Assembly: GCF_901933205.1 (NCBI RefSeq)
Contig: NC_044574.1
Coordinates: 19,577,733 to 19,641,732, forward strand
Origin: Camarhynchus parvulus
Taxonomy: Eukaryota > Chordata > Aves > Passeriformes > Thraupidae
Direction of reading: 5' to 3'
Length of the DNA stretch: 64,000 bases
Shown: in pieces, positions 38,615-50,200 of the stretch
Numbering within the stretch: position 1 is the stretch's first letter
Layout of the letters: every line of letters begins with the position of its first letter
Notes under the pieces: generated by a model
Database searches by the model: none
Told to the model about the DNA's origin: nothing
The model's input: only the letters and a program-made list of their open reading frames with translations
Made by a program: the position numbers and the translations under genes

Positions 38615-41334
38615 GCAGAGTTAAATTAGAGCTGCCATTTAAATTCAAATAAAAGCAGTTTTGATAGTTTGAAGTCCCTTTAAAGTTCCAATTTGACAGA
38701 AATTAAGTAAATAAAATTTTTCTTACTAATAGTTGGTTTAGATATTTCTTTAGCCTAATTGAACGAATTTAATTTAATTTTCAAGGACTTTTCACTTTTG
38801 TCCCAAATGAGATTTTTATGCTCAACTGCTACAGTGGAACAGTCTGGAAAGAAATGAGAGATATTTCAGTTTATCAGGACAGCAGTACAAGTGGGGTATT
38901 TAAATATACAGCCTTATAGTCTTACTGGAACTAATTGGCTGTAATGTTTCTTAGTTGTGTTTGAAATTTAACAAATTGGTAAATTAGAGCTGCAAAGAGC
39001 TTTACCCCAGAGACTTAAACTGCAGTACATGAGCTCCCCATTCTATATCCATTAGGTTAATAGATCACTTGCTTGACTAATTTCTGCTGCTTGTGTTTAT
39101 CCATTTGTTTCCTTGAAGAACTGCAGAGAAGAAATGTTGATATTTGCTATCCAAATGACACACTTTTCTACATTCAATCTGCAAGAATTGAAACAGAATC
39201 AGCATTTATGCACACTGAAAGCTGGGCTCGTAAGAAATATGTGTGAAATATGATCCAAGCTTAGAGATGCAGAATTATAAAGTTTCTGCAGTTCCACTGC
39301 AATATTTTAGTTTTTCATTTCCTATACATTCGGAAAAAAAACCAAACCATGTTTAAAGTGAATAATCTTAATTCCTTTGCTTTTTTTCAGGAACATAACT
39401 TGTTGATAGTGAGAAATATATTATATAAAGAATTCCAGTCATTCTCATTATAGATTTTAGGTCAAAAAAGTTCTCAAGAATAACATGATTAACTTCTCAT
39501 AGGCAAGTGAACTGTTGCCCTTACTGAAAGAGTCTGATACAATTGTAAGACTTAAATGACTTTTACTGCTAATATTCTAAGGTGGATTTCTCCTTAAGTA
39601 TAAGTAATCACACATGTTTGAAATTTCTGCCATAGCTTTTTATGTCTTGAAGCTAAGTGGCAATGGTTTCTGTCAAATTGACAACCATTATGTCTCCTGA
39701 TTACAGCAGAATTGTTAAGAAAGGCTATTAAGGAACAGACCTGCACTGATAGGGAGAAAAGTACATGTCCTAATTTTCCCCCTTGGATAAATTATTTTAT
39801 AATGCTTTTTTTTATTTTATGTTTCACCATTACCACTTCATTTTTCATAATTCAGAGAATTTGGCTGCAGGAGTTTGAAAATCTGGCTTTGCTTTTTTTC
39901 CTCTGGGTGTCACTATACCCTATGTGTACACAAACTAGAGGTTTCTCATTGGTTGACTAACTATTAAAAGTTTGAACAACTATTTCTGATTTTTTTTCAT
40001 TCTAGAAAAAAGTCATAATTCCAGAAAAAATCCTGGGGTTTAGTCGACTTCAGTCTCAGCTGTGATTTGCAGAATTTTTTCAGAGTCCCTAACTTCATAT
40101 ATTAGTGTGTTCTTGTGTGGTGAGGTTTAGGGGAACTCAGTTCCTCCTACTCTAGAAACTCATTAAGCCAAATGCTACATTGAGGGAAATTTCAGAAAAA
40201 AAGGAAAATTATGTTGTCAAAAACACATAAAGGAAGTATAAAAATTGGCTTGTGTTCACAGTGAAGCTGGCAACTTAGGAAGAAAAGCAATAAAGGGAAA
40301 TCAATTCACTTGACAGACATATCAAATAATGCTATAAGTTTTTTTAAGCAGGATGGTAGGTGGTCAATACACAGCCATATCTTAAATCCTAGAGATCAAA
40401 AACAAACTATCAAATAAGAGTGTCAGAGTTAACAGCACAAAACTATATTCAGATCACTCATACAACTAATGATTATCAGCTGAAACAGCAGCACAAATGG
40501 TCAATACATGTAACTAATTCCCCAGCTGCACAGACTTACTGTAGGCTGCTACTCCACTGCTAGTAATCCACTAATGCCAGTGGAGCTATGCTAAGGATAG
40601 TGGAATCCTGAATGTACTGTATTATCCTGTATCAATGGAGGACAGAGAGGAATTGGAGTGTCTCTACCAATATCCTTCCCTAGATTAAATGGTTTCTTGG
40701 TGCTTTGCTGCATTACTGTTTCCTCATTAACTAAAGTGGAAGCTGAATTTAGCTACAAGTTCCAGCAAGAAGCTTTGGAGTGTTTTGAAGCAGGTCATAG
40801 GACTTTTTTTCAGGTGATGTGCCTTCTGAGCTTGAATCCTGGAAGAAAATGCTTTTGCAGCAATACCTAATCAGAAAAAAAAATTTTACACTTTAAATAA
40901 AAATTACCTAAATATATTTTCATGTAGTATATTGTAAGCATGTCATATTTAAAACACAGCGTAGTATAATCTGAATTTCTGCTTAAAAATATACTAATAT
41001 TCATGCTTTAATTAATGAGCGTAATTCTAAAATTTCATACTTAAAATAGTAAGTGAAGTACTACTACATTGATTTTTTTCCCTACAAACTGACACTGAAA
41101 AATATGTAAGTGGCAACCACACACTCTAAATTCATTGCATGTTAACACATCCATTTAAACCTTCAAAGGGAGACTACTGGCACAACAAATGCATTACACA
41201 GATAAGTCTAGAAACAAACATTATCCTGGGCACTGAGCCTTGATTAAAGATTTTGTCTTATAACTCGTGTTGTGCCTTGACAATCATTTCAGCTTTGGAG
41301 GTAGAATGAACAGCATATTTACCTATGAACAAGG

Positions 41335-41523
41335 TTGCAACTACATTTCAAGAAACAAGGAATTTTAATGCAAGGCTCAAAGGTTAAACCAGTTCAAATC
41401 TGTGCCTTAACGCCATTATTTAAGCCTGAAGAAGTCACCATCAAAAAACCAAATGAATTTGAAGCAAAAAAACCATTATTTAACCAGCTTGAACAAGCCT
41501 ATGAAACTACATCAGCTGGCTGA
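41335..41523 (+). other. Open frame with protein-like composition, ending in SINE
   Basis: A 62-codon frame with no ATG start (the first codon is TTG; an in-frame TGA lies at 41326-41328, and an internal ATG lies at 41368). The C-terminal half has a balanced composition with P, E, K and hydrophobic residues. It contains the similar words TPLFKPEE and KPLFNQLEQ, produced by the DNA words GCCATTATTTAAGCC and ACCATTATTTAACCA. The last codons and the TGA lie within the head of the SINE that starts at about 41510, so the present stop was supplied or set by that insertion. I recognise no family. It may be chance, or a piece of an old retrocopy or element interrupted by the SINE. Confidence 0.2.
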
Positions 41524-41637
41524 AGCATGGTGCTAATAAAGCCAAAGTTGCAGGTTTGATCCCTGTACGGGCCACTTACATAAGAGTTGGACTTGATGAT
41601 CCTCCTGGGTCCCTTCCAACTCAGAACCTTCTGTGAA
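41510..41637 (+). mobile_element. tRNA-Ile/CR1 composite SINE (TguSINE1-like)
   Basis: The 5' part is a diverged tRNA-Ile(AAT) gene body. GCATGGTGCTAATAAAGCC carries the anticodon triplet AAT at 41535-41537, and the B box GGTTTGATCCC is at 41553-41563, followed by the acceptor-side CTGTACGGGCCAC. The first few bases of the tRNA (GGCCGGTTAGC) are missing, so it is slightly 5'-truncated. After a short link the 3' part is the CR1 3' end: GAGTTGGACTTGATGATCC, then GGGTCCCTTCCAACTCAGAACC. Such a tRNA-Ile head joined to a CR1 tail is the structure of TguSINE1, a SINE described from passerines and mobilised by CR1 machinery. The tail octamers are decayed, so this copy is not very young. Confidence 0.88.
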
Positions 41638-42503
41638 TGTTATTCGACATTCTTGACTGTGACAAACCATCTTTATTGATTAAAAGGTACAAATAATATG
41701 AGTAAAAATACACTTACAGAGTTTGCACTAGAAAAGTAGACCATATTGATTGGAACTTGAAGAAATGTACCAACTGGGACTTTATGTATCAAAGGTCAAC
41801 AAGAATTATTAGAATATTGAAAAATATTCCTTCTAATGAAGACTTCAAAACCGTGAAGTATTTAGCTTGCTAAGAAAATACCATTACTTTGGGGGTTAAG
41901 GCATGCTTTTATCACTATATACAAGGACTCAACAATTTCCTTGAGATATTTGAGGATGTTCAAGAGATGCACATAGAGCTGACAGATATGTCACAGGATT
42001 TGTGACAGATTATGCCCTCCAAAATAGCACTGTTCCTTGGACTGTATTCCATGGGGAATATATAAAACCTCTTGAAGGTAAGTAGAAGATTATATCTATG
42101 TAACTGAATTATTTACATATCTTGTAGGGAAAAAAATCTGGAAAAAAACCAGTTTGTTCAAAATCAGTAAAAATTGTAGAATGAGGTGGTATAGGTAGAA
42201 AAACTAGGAAGATGCATAAAACACTGAGAGGTACCTTTAGGGGTTATGGGTTAATTTTATCATAAAAAGTGTCTTAATGGGGCAGACTTTGTAAAATGTG
42301 TAATTTTAGTTCAACCCCAGCAATTGCATTTGAAGCAGTTCTACAGTTCCATAACAAAAGCTGTCAGATTATATGAGAGTAACCAACTTTGAATATAAAA
42401 TCTCCTCATTAATCCAGTGAGGACTGTGATTGTAGGACCTTCAATTTTTGATTTCCTCTAAAATCCCCGTGAACTTATGTTTTAAGTGAACTGGCTCCAT
42501 AGC
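41638..42503. other. Non-coding spacer
   Basis: AT-rich unique sequence between the SINE and the ERVL-like LTR. No open frame or motif stands out. Confidence 0.55.
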
Positions 42504-43143
42504 TGTCCTAGTTTCATCTGAAACAGGGTTGTTTTCTCACTCTTGCTGTGAGGGGGATGGATCCTGAAGCCATGAGGGCACATTTAGGTTATTTTATACC
42601 CTTCACATAATTTCTTGGGGATGTGGCCTTGTATGGAAGAAAAACAGAAATGCACAGTGGAATGTACAACATTCTTGTTCCTTTTTCCAGGGGAGCAAAG
42701 CCCACAGGGAGGTGGGGCAACATGGTCCAGCTTGTAGGCTTTGTCCAATATTGTTCTGTTTCAAGCCTGGGGAGGAGCATGGTGCAAACGGTTTGTCCAT
42801 CAGTGTTTGTTGTTGTCTCCAGCTCAGGGGAAAATAGCTGCAGTGGTGCCTGCCATTTTCTCCTTTCTCTCAGGAAGCTGTGTGTCATTGGCTGTGGGAG
42901 CATTGACTTGGTCAGAACTTCCTCAAGCATTTTTGGAATTTAATCACCCTCTCTTATACACTATTGCTATTAGTATTGTTGCTGTTATTGTTTGTTTTCC
43001 TCAATTTATTTCTGTTTTTTTGAGTAAATTGTTATCTCGACTTATTATCTCTGCCTCTTTGTCCCTTTCTTATGGGAGGAGTGTGGGGGAAGTGGCTGCA
43101 GCCACTTGTAGCTTAAATTTCCAGCTGTTTCTGTACCACAACA
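42504..43143 (+). mobile_element. Solo LTR, ERVL-like
   Basis: A 640-bp block with TG...CA termini: starts TGTCCTAGTTTCATCTGAAACAGGG and ends CTGTACCACAACA. The opening TGTCCTxGTTTC and the closing ACCACAACA are the ends of common avian ERVL-type LTRs. The interior T-rich part with ATTGCTATTAGTATTGTTGCTG (about 42961-42990) is also typical. Flanks are ATAGC on the left and ATAAT on the right, only three of five matching, so the target duplication has decayed or the edges are off slightly. The frames at 42589-42930, 42623-42943 and 42741-43214 lie within this LTR and are not genes. No internal retroviral sequence adjoins. Confidence 0.82.
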
Positions 43144-45256
43144 ATAATAATGGGTATCAAATATTTGATCTAAAGAGTAGACTATCTTATCCCAGACCAG
43201 AAATGAAACTCTGAGCTGTTAAAAAATAAGATTAATAAGTTTGTGATGTTAAAAACCCCACACTGGTTCTGATTTAAAATCAAGGATATGCATTATCATT
43301 TTTTCTAGAACATATTAACTTTAGAAGGCTTTTATATATTCTAAATGTTTTATATCCTTCATATTACCTTGAGTTGCATTTTCTGTTAAATTAGAACCTT
43401 TAATATGTTATATACATTAAAAAAATTAAAAATTATTACTGACTGTGTCTAATATGACTTTTAATGCAGAATATTTTCTTCCTGAGAAATTGTTTTGATT
43501 GTTTTCAGACAAAAAGGTTACAGCTAACACTTGCTGCACTAAAATTCTCTTTATCTAATTCACTACCAATCCTAGAGCCTGAGGCTGCACGTATTTTGCC
43601 AGTAGAAGACAGAAGAGAGTTTGAAATTTATTTGAAAATACTAGGGCAGGGTTTTAAGGATATCTAAGAAAGTGAAAAAATAGTGGCAAGGTTATTGCGA
43701 TGGATAGTCTTGTCAAAATAATCAAGAAGGCAAATCATCATCGATGAAACTTGGCAGTTTTCAGGATGCTGACATACATTCTTGGCACATAATGTTTGCA
43801 TGTTCTCCTTCTGTTTGTTAAGAAATCAGTGTCTAAATAATATGGCATCTTGTCAGGAGATAGTGTTGGAATGTATTAAAATGAAAGTGAGAACTAAAGA
43901 ATATGTTTGGTAAGTCAAGAATGAGGTTAAAATTGTTTGGAAATTTCAAGGGAGAGTAAAAGTTTATTATTCCTCATTGAGAAAGAAATGGCTAGATAAA
44001 AATGTTATAATTTTTGGTTTAGTAATCTTATAGGTAAGCATTCTCTGCTAGTTCAGAAAAATGTGAAGATAATCTTTACTTACTGATGTACAAGAACATC
44101 ACATCAGGAAAACTGAAATGAGTTAAATACAACAGGATTTTTGAATCAAACTGACTTGACATCAAAGTGAGTTTAAATCAAAGCATGTTATCATCAATGA
44201 ACTAAAATTGGGTCATACAAATAGAATGAAAACACTGAAACAAACTGATGAAACTTGGCAAGTTTCATTGATATAAACATTCTCTGCTAAGATCAATGCT
44301 AAAGCTAACAATAACTCTTTGTATTGTTGGTTCTGTTGTGAAAAGGCAATCGAATAATGAGAATAGAAAAAGGACCAATGACAGTCCATTTTCATTGCAG
44401 TAGAAGTACAAAATGACTTTTAGCTATTTTGATTTATGTTTACTAGCAAATTAGTGTATTTTCATTAACATAAGACTTGAAGCATACAGGAAAGTATTTA
44501 TCCGTGCCAGAAAACTGGAAAATTGCATGTGTACATGCTCCTGAAAGACAGCAATGTTTTATCCAGGTGTAACTCAAGCCTACTATTTAGGCTTTTTTAC
44601 ACCAAGTATAACCACATAGGTGAAAGCCTCCATTTGCTATCCTATTTTCTTGTCTGGCTATGAAATGGAATTTATATTAACAAAACCATGAATTTTTATT
44701 TTTCTCTTTTTCTGCTTGAAGAGGCAGGGGATACCACTAGTGGAAGCCAAAACATTAGCAAAATGAATCAGTCTTCTCAGTGTCTCATACTCTTGTGGGT
44801 TTGCCCAGTAATGTAGAGATTGTCTGCACAATGAGAAGACCTTTTTAAAGTCCATTAATTCAGTACAGGAATGTTTTAAACCAAGTAATAATCAAATCCC
44901 AGCTGTAACAGTGATGTTTTATCACTGCCTAAAGAACACAATAGTTCATAAAGGCTGATGCTTTATTCTGCTCTGTGCAGCTTACCATTCTATTTTAGAT
45001 CTTGCAAATTCCTGTCTAAGCAGTCTGTACCTCACAGCTGGGTTAGGGTGTAGAAATCTTCTATGCTTTCTCTTGACATTCATTATGAATTGGCTCCTGT
45101 TTTATTATGGTATATAAGTACAAAAGCAATACTGTTAAAAATACAGATTTATGATTCTGACAAGCAAAAGTAAGCATTTATCCTAAAACTGATTTGATCT
45201 TGGTGTTGGAGAGCAGAAAAATGTCCAGGGTAAATGCTGGTAGTATGCTTGCCTCC
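43144..45256. other. Non-coding spacer
   Basis: AT-rich unique sequence. One open stretch at about 43509-43667 follows an acceptor-like TTGTTTTCAG and is discussed as a finding. No gene is supported. Confidence 0.5.
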
Positions 45257-45455
45257 TACAAACAACAACCACAGGAAAAAAAAAAAAGAGCTACCCCAAA
45301 ACAACAACAAACCCCCCCGAACAACAAAGAAAACAAACAAAAACCAAAACCAAACAAAACCCAAGACCAAAGAGAAAGACAATACCCAAAACCCAAACTA
45401 AACCAAAATAAAACAAACATACAAACAAAACCTAATAAAACCAACAACAAACCAA
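45257..45455. repeat. A/C-rich low-complexity tract (CAA/CAAA-like)
   Basis: About 200 bases made almost wholly of A and C on the + strand, with CAAA, CAA and ACCA words, a 12-base A run and a seven-C run. A 90-base stretch (45293-45382) contains no T at all. Frames over it translate as K/P/N/Q/T repeats on one strand and G/F/L/C/V on the other, and are artefacts. Confidence 0.9.
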
Positions 45456-46159
45456 GTGAAATCATGCACACTGAGTATTGCACTTTATATTTTCTGCTGT
45501 GGGTTGTGGCTAAAACTGAAGAAATAATGTAACAAAGCATCTCAGTGCCTGAAATTAGTACTGACAATTACAAGCATGATCCTGCATAATTCTGCACATA
45601 CAAATGATCCTCATTTTTGGGGGATTAGCCACCAGAGATAGTTTTGCAGAACCAAGACAATGGGTTTTACTGCAAGTTTTATATTGCAGCTTTAAGATAT
45701 AGAATGTTGCTGAAATACTTCATGGGAATATGGCTTAGAATTACTATCAAAGTTGCAGTGTCTGCCAAGAACTAATTAAAAAGAAGCTATCTTGAACAAA
45801 CTGAATTAAAACTGTTGTAGACATGGCAGGCAAGTTAATTATCTCATCTATTTGTGGTTTTAAAGGTACACTAATAGCTTAAGTAGAATGTTATTTTTCA
45901 AAAATTTTCGTAACTGCAGAAAGCATATCATGAAAGGCAAGAATGAGACTGATCCACTGTGCTGAACGCAGAAAACTCTCATAAATTTTGCTTATATCTG
46001 GTAAATCCCAGTGACATGAAACTATTAAGGTTGCTATTGTAATCAACATTTTGTAAGGACTGTTCCCTTTCTGTCTTTCAGATGATATGGAAGTCATCCG
46101 TATGGCAGCGCAGAGATGCGGAATTGACAGAGCAAGTTTCAGATATGGTGACTTGTTGT
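45456..46159. other. Non-coding spacer
   Basis: AT-rich unique sequence, nothing gene-like seen. Confidence 0.5.
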
Positions 46160-46925
46160 AAGAGACTGGACTATGAGTGATTAATGACTCAAAACATTTG
46201 CCTATTTGTGGAGGTGCTAGAGTGCCTTGCTGAGGCCAGGTTTGTGCCTCACAAGGGAGGAGGTGAGTTGTTGTGTGTGTGTGTGATCACCAGTCTGCAC
46301 AGCATAGAGGAGGTGAACTACCAAGCAAGGCAAATTGGTGTTTCTTATCATGCTGATTGCTCTCCCCTACAGAACTCATTCAGCTGTAAAACTGCACCCT
46401 CTCCCCCCTCTTCCCCCTCCTCCTCCTCTCCTCTGAGAGGGTCTGATGAGGCATTACTGGCTCAACCGCGCCGAGGGGCAGCTGAGAAGGGATCATAAAC
46501 CATCAAAGAGCCCAAAAGTGCCCCCAGACTCATTTCTGGGGCCTTCCACCAGAGGACTGAAAACTCCCCCTCCCAGGGGAGATTCCTGGGTGTTACCACT
46601 GAGCCTATTTTTTGGGCTTCATCACTCACCCCAGACAGATGAAGATCATTACTTTGTCCAAGGGATGACTAAATTGCAACAATCAAGTCTCAGTGCAAGG
46701 TCTACAGGTGGTCATATATTTTTACTCCTATCTTTTCTCTCTCTTTCTTTCTTTCTTTACTTTCTACACTTTCCTAAGTAATGTTTTTTACGCTTTTATA
46801 TTGCTATATTACTATAGACAATAGTAAACAAAGCTACATACCTGCTTTCCTTTGCAACCAAATTTCTCTAAAATAAACCCAACATGTATAAACACCAATC
46901 ATTCATTTAACTCCATTCTGTCACA
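46160..46925 (+). mobile_element. Probable LTR-derived element, plus strand
   Basis: GC-rich left half with a C/T-rich tract, then TTTGGGCTTCATCACTC and CTCAGTGCAAGGTCTACAGGTGG. The right half is T-rich: CTTT repeats, TTTATATTGCTATATTACTATAGACAATAGTAAAC, AAAATAAACCC (polyadenylation-like) and an end ATTCTGTCACA at 46925. This order resembles the 3' half of bird ERVL-type LTRs, including the ACTATAGACAATAGTAAAC area. I cannot fix the left edge and see no clean target duplication. The frames at 46184-46498 and 46446-46781 belong to this element. It could instead be a stretch of another unclassified repeat. Confidence 0.5.
46397..46434. repeat. 38-base homopyrimidine tract
   Basis: Uninterrupted C/T run with CCTCC and CCCCTC words, inside the LTR-like block. 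A candidate for triplex (H-DNA) formation and for a polypyrimidine-binding site. Confidence 0.92.
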
Positions 46926-46933
46926 AGGGAATT

Positions 46934-46959
46934 CTATTAACCAGAGTCTTGGTTAATAG
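46934..46959. repeat. Perfect 10-bp inverted repeat
   Basis: CTATTAACCA and TGGTTAATAG separated by the 6-base loop GAGTCT, eight bases beyond the putative LTR end. Confidence 0.85.
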
Positions 46960-47210
46960 TCACCTTATGGGGCCAGGTCGTAATGATTGTGTCCCATAAG
47001 CATCAGCATACCTCTCTTTCTCTGACTTAGGATTTTCCATGGTGGTGTATGTAAGAAGTTCTGCATTGGCTCCCAAAAGAGTTGTTGGAAGATAATCTCA
47101 CTGATTTTATGTATTATTCACTTGTCCATACATCAACAATGTTAAGATGCTTCTTTGTTCTTCATCATTATGCTGTATAGCAATTGGTCAAAAAAAAAAA
47201 GGTTCCTTTA

Positions 47211-47276
47211 AGCATTTTGAGGACAAATGTTTTAAGCATTTTAAGTTGTTTTGAGCATTTTGTTTTAAGCATTTTG
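47211..47276. repeat. Degenerate AGCATTTT repeat cluster
   Basis: The word AGCATTTT occurs four times in 66 bases (47211, 47235, 47254, 47269), mostly preceded by TTTTA or TTTTG, in a T/G-rich stretch with few C. Looks like an eroded short tandem array. Confidence 0.75.
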
Positions 47277-50200
47277 GCCTCCTGGCCCAAATAGAAAATA
47301 AGAATACTCCAACACATAAGGTAATTTTGTTGTGTCCCTCTGCAGAACTAACTGTCCCTTTCATGGAAAACTACCTGATAATGGAGATATAGTCTCAGTT
47401 TCCTCAATACTTATTCCTGTGCGAGTAGTTTCTCCCCTGAAAGCTCAAATAGTAGGAAAAAGGAGTATTGCTACTTTACAGTTATTAACTACTTAGCAAA
47501 AATCAGTAGCAGAATGTAATGTTCAAGAAGACATGAAAAACAGATGTGCCTTTGAACTCCAGCCTACATAGTGTATATTGCCAAAACACTGCATAGAAAT
47601 CATACTGACTCTTTTTTTAACACTAAATCTTTATAGAGAACTGTAGAGACATAATTTTATCCTTTTGAAAGTTACTGCTTATTAATTTCAGTAACCTGAG
47701 AATTACATCATGGGAGAAACACAAATATCTACTTGTGCTTATTTGCATAATAAAACCTCAGCAATTTGAATAACATAAATGCTTAATTGAAATTAAATAC
47801 TTCTTGTGAAAAGGATGCAATTCCAATTTTTGGAGCATACAATTTTACTTTTTTACAGCAAGTGCTTCTTTTAATATTCCTTGAAAAGAAAAAATATTTT
47901 TTTTTTGTCTCAGGTCTTTAGAAATTTTGTATAATGTTACTGAAGTCTAAACATTGAAAAATTATGGTCAGATCAGAATGAGAGTATAAGGGTCAGATAT
48001 AAGTTAGCAAATAACCAAGTCAATATGAGGGTTGTGTGATCTTTTACACTTGCCTTAGGGTATTTTTTTCTTCATTTCATTGTCTTCCTCAAAAATATGA
48101 GTGTGTACGAAAATTATGGGCATGGGCATGCAATGAATTCTGGAGTTATTGTTGAAGAAGCAAAGAAGCAAGCAAGCTGACAAAAAAAAAAAACCCAAAC
48201 AATTCCATGTCCAGAGTTGTGTTTAAACTTATTTTAAAAATAGTCTGAACCCTTACAAAGACTCTAAACTGGTTTCTCTTTCTTCTGGACAATGAAATTT
48301 TATTAGAGGCAGACTGCAGTAGGAAATGCAGCCTTTTTATCAAAAGCCAGAACATTGTCAGCCGCAGAGAGAAATATAAAGTTTTCTTTGAGATTTGGTA
48401 ATGGGCTTCTGGTAAAATTGTGTCTTCTTGTCCTGATTGTCTTTGCAAATCATTCACTTCAAAAAGAGCAATGTGCATTATATCCAGATTTTTACCAGAT
48501 TCTACCGATTAGTAATGTAGTTTTAAGTTTGTTGTGTCCTGTTTCCTGTCTGTAGCTAAGTGACTTAGAATTAAATTATACTGTCATGGGTTGCTCTGAA
48601 AGTTTGATTCTTCATGGTGATCAGAGACTGTTTCTTCATATGCATTTGGTTTTGCTTAATCTGTGAAATAATGTTCTTGGAAGATTTTTTTAAATTTTCG
48701 AAGTGTGGGAACATTAACCTCCACCTTATATTTTCATTTATAACTGTCAATTTGTTTTCTAGGAGAAATGTTTTGCCAAAGGACTGTTAACAACTTTGGT
48801 AATAAAATGTCCATCTTTCCCAAATAAGATATTGTGCCCAAATGCTGAGCACTGAAAGAAAAAAATTAAAGGAACTTATTGGGAAGAGACATGATCCTTC
48901 CCATTTTTTTCTGTTAACTATAAGTATGGAACGCTCCCCTCTAGACTTCATTTTTTTATTGTGCACTTACAGTAACTGTGTCTTTTTTCCCATCTCAAGA
49001 TTTTTAGTATATTTCATTGAAGGAAAAGATCTTTCAAATAACAATAATTTTGATGTAAATGAGACCAGGCGTTCTGGCCTTTTTGTTGGCAGACATTGAG
49101 CAAAAACCCAAGGAAAGGGTTCTTGCACTGAGCTGATAAGAGTGCTATTGAAACCAGTAATATCTCCTTATAAAGACCTTAAAAGCTGTGAGAACTTAAA
49201 GGAACATTGCAATATCCTTTATATGGTAGTAAAATGCATCTTGCTTGTTTTTATGCTACCACATTTCATCACTCATATTCAGGTTCTAGCACAGTCTCTC
49301 TACATATCTGCTTGTCTGCCTTTCTGATTCAAAATAAGATGTGCTCTGCATCTTGGACAGAATGTACTATGTCCTCATGGTAATTTCAGTTCTTTTTCTA
49401 AAGTCAAAAACATGACCTTAGGTATCTTTTCAACATGGCATGTAAAAGTGGGTCTATCTGTAAAAAATTGAAACCCTCTTGAATCATAAAGTAAATATAG
49501 ACATTATAGTTAGGAATTCCAGTTTTCCTTATTGAATTTCAATTTATGAGTGAAATGAAAGCACTTCTTTAATTTAAAATAAAGGTATTTTTGTTTCTGC
49601 CGAATCTTGAGGCTTCTGAAATGGTAAAAACCTGGCCAAAATAGGGTACTTTTCCTTTTTTTCTGCATGTACTCTTCATTTATGCCATTTCTACTTCAGT
49701 ATTTATGAAATTTTATTCCAAGTTGGTTGGTAAGGAAAGGAAAGGTCTGCATGAAGGAAATTGCTTGGTACTATGCCACAGAAAAGTATGGCTTAGAATC
49801 AAACCACCTGCAGAAGCAGCTGGTTACACCGACATAAATTTTGTTCACGAAATTTTGGTCCCCATTACCTGGGGGAACATATTGTAGTGAAAGTAACAGA
49901 TATTTAACTATTTATCAGATACCTCTCAGGCCACAAAAGAAACCAATTCTTTTCTTACCCTAAGGGACAAAATCTTAGAAATATACAGTGACATAATTGT
50001 CTGCAGTGACATTTTAAAAATATATAGTTGGTTGTGAAGGATACAGATGGTGGACAAAGCATTATCATGTCCTTAATGCTTCCCTGTCACAATTAGTATC
50101 AGTTTTGGCATTTTTTCTCCTAAATGGTTCATGTTTAGTATATTTTTTTTTCTCAGCTATTTTATGATGGGTCCCTGGGATATAAAAGCTTAAGTAATAT

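Larger units (their letters stand above)
37226..41509. other. AT-rich non-coding block
   Basis: About 4.3 kb, mostly unique. It contains a short TA/TG microsatellite, an AAAT microsatellite, a two-copy 23-bp repeat, and a hairpin (CTCCACTG / CAGTGGAG, 40552-40585). No recognisable gene. The open frame at 41335-41523 is treated separately. Confidence 0.55.

Noticed and set aside
41520..41580. Functional tRNA-Ile gene
   Set aside because: The first part of the tRNA is missing, several stem positions are changed, and a CR1 tail follows, so it is a SINE and not a tRNA gene.
42589..43214. Three overlapping frames (113, 106 and 157 codons) on both strands
   Set aside because: All are inside or run just past the ERVL-like LTR, which is non-coding.
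45194..45567. Lysine/proline/asparagine-rich and glycine/phenylalanine-rich frames on opposite strands
   Set aside because: Translations of the A/C low-complexity tract.
46184..46781. Frames of 104 and 111 codons with proline/serine-rich parts
   Set aside because: They follow the C/T-rich tract of the LTR-like block and are artefacts of composition.
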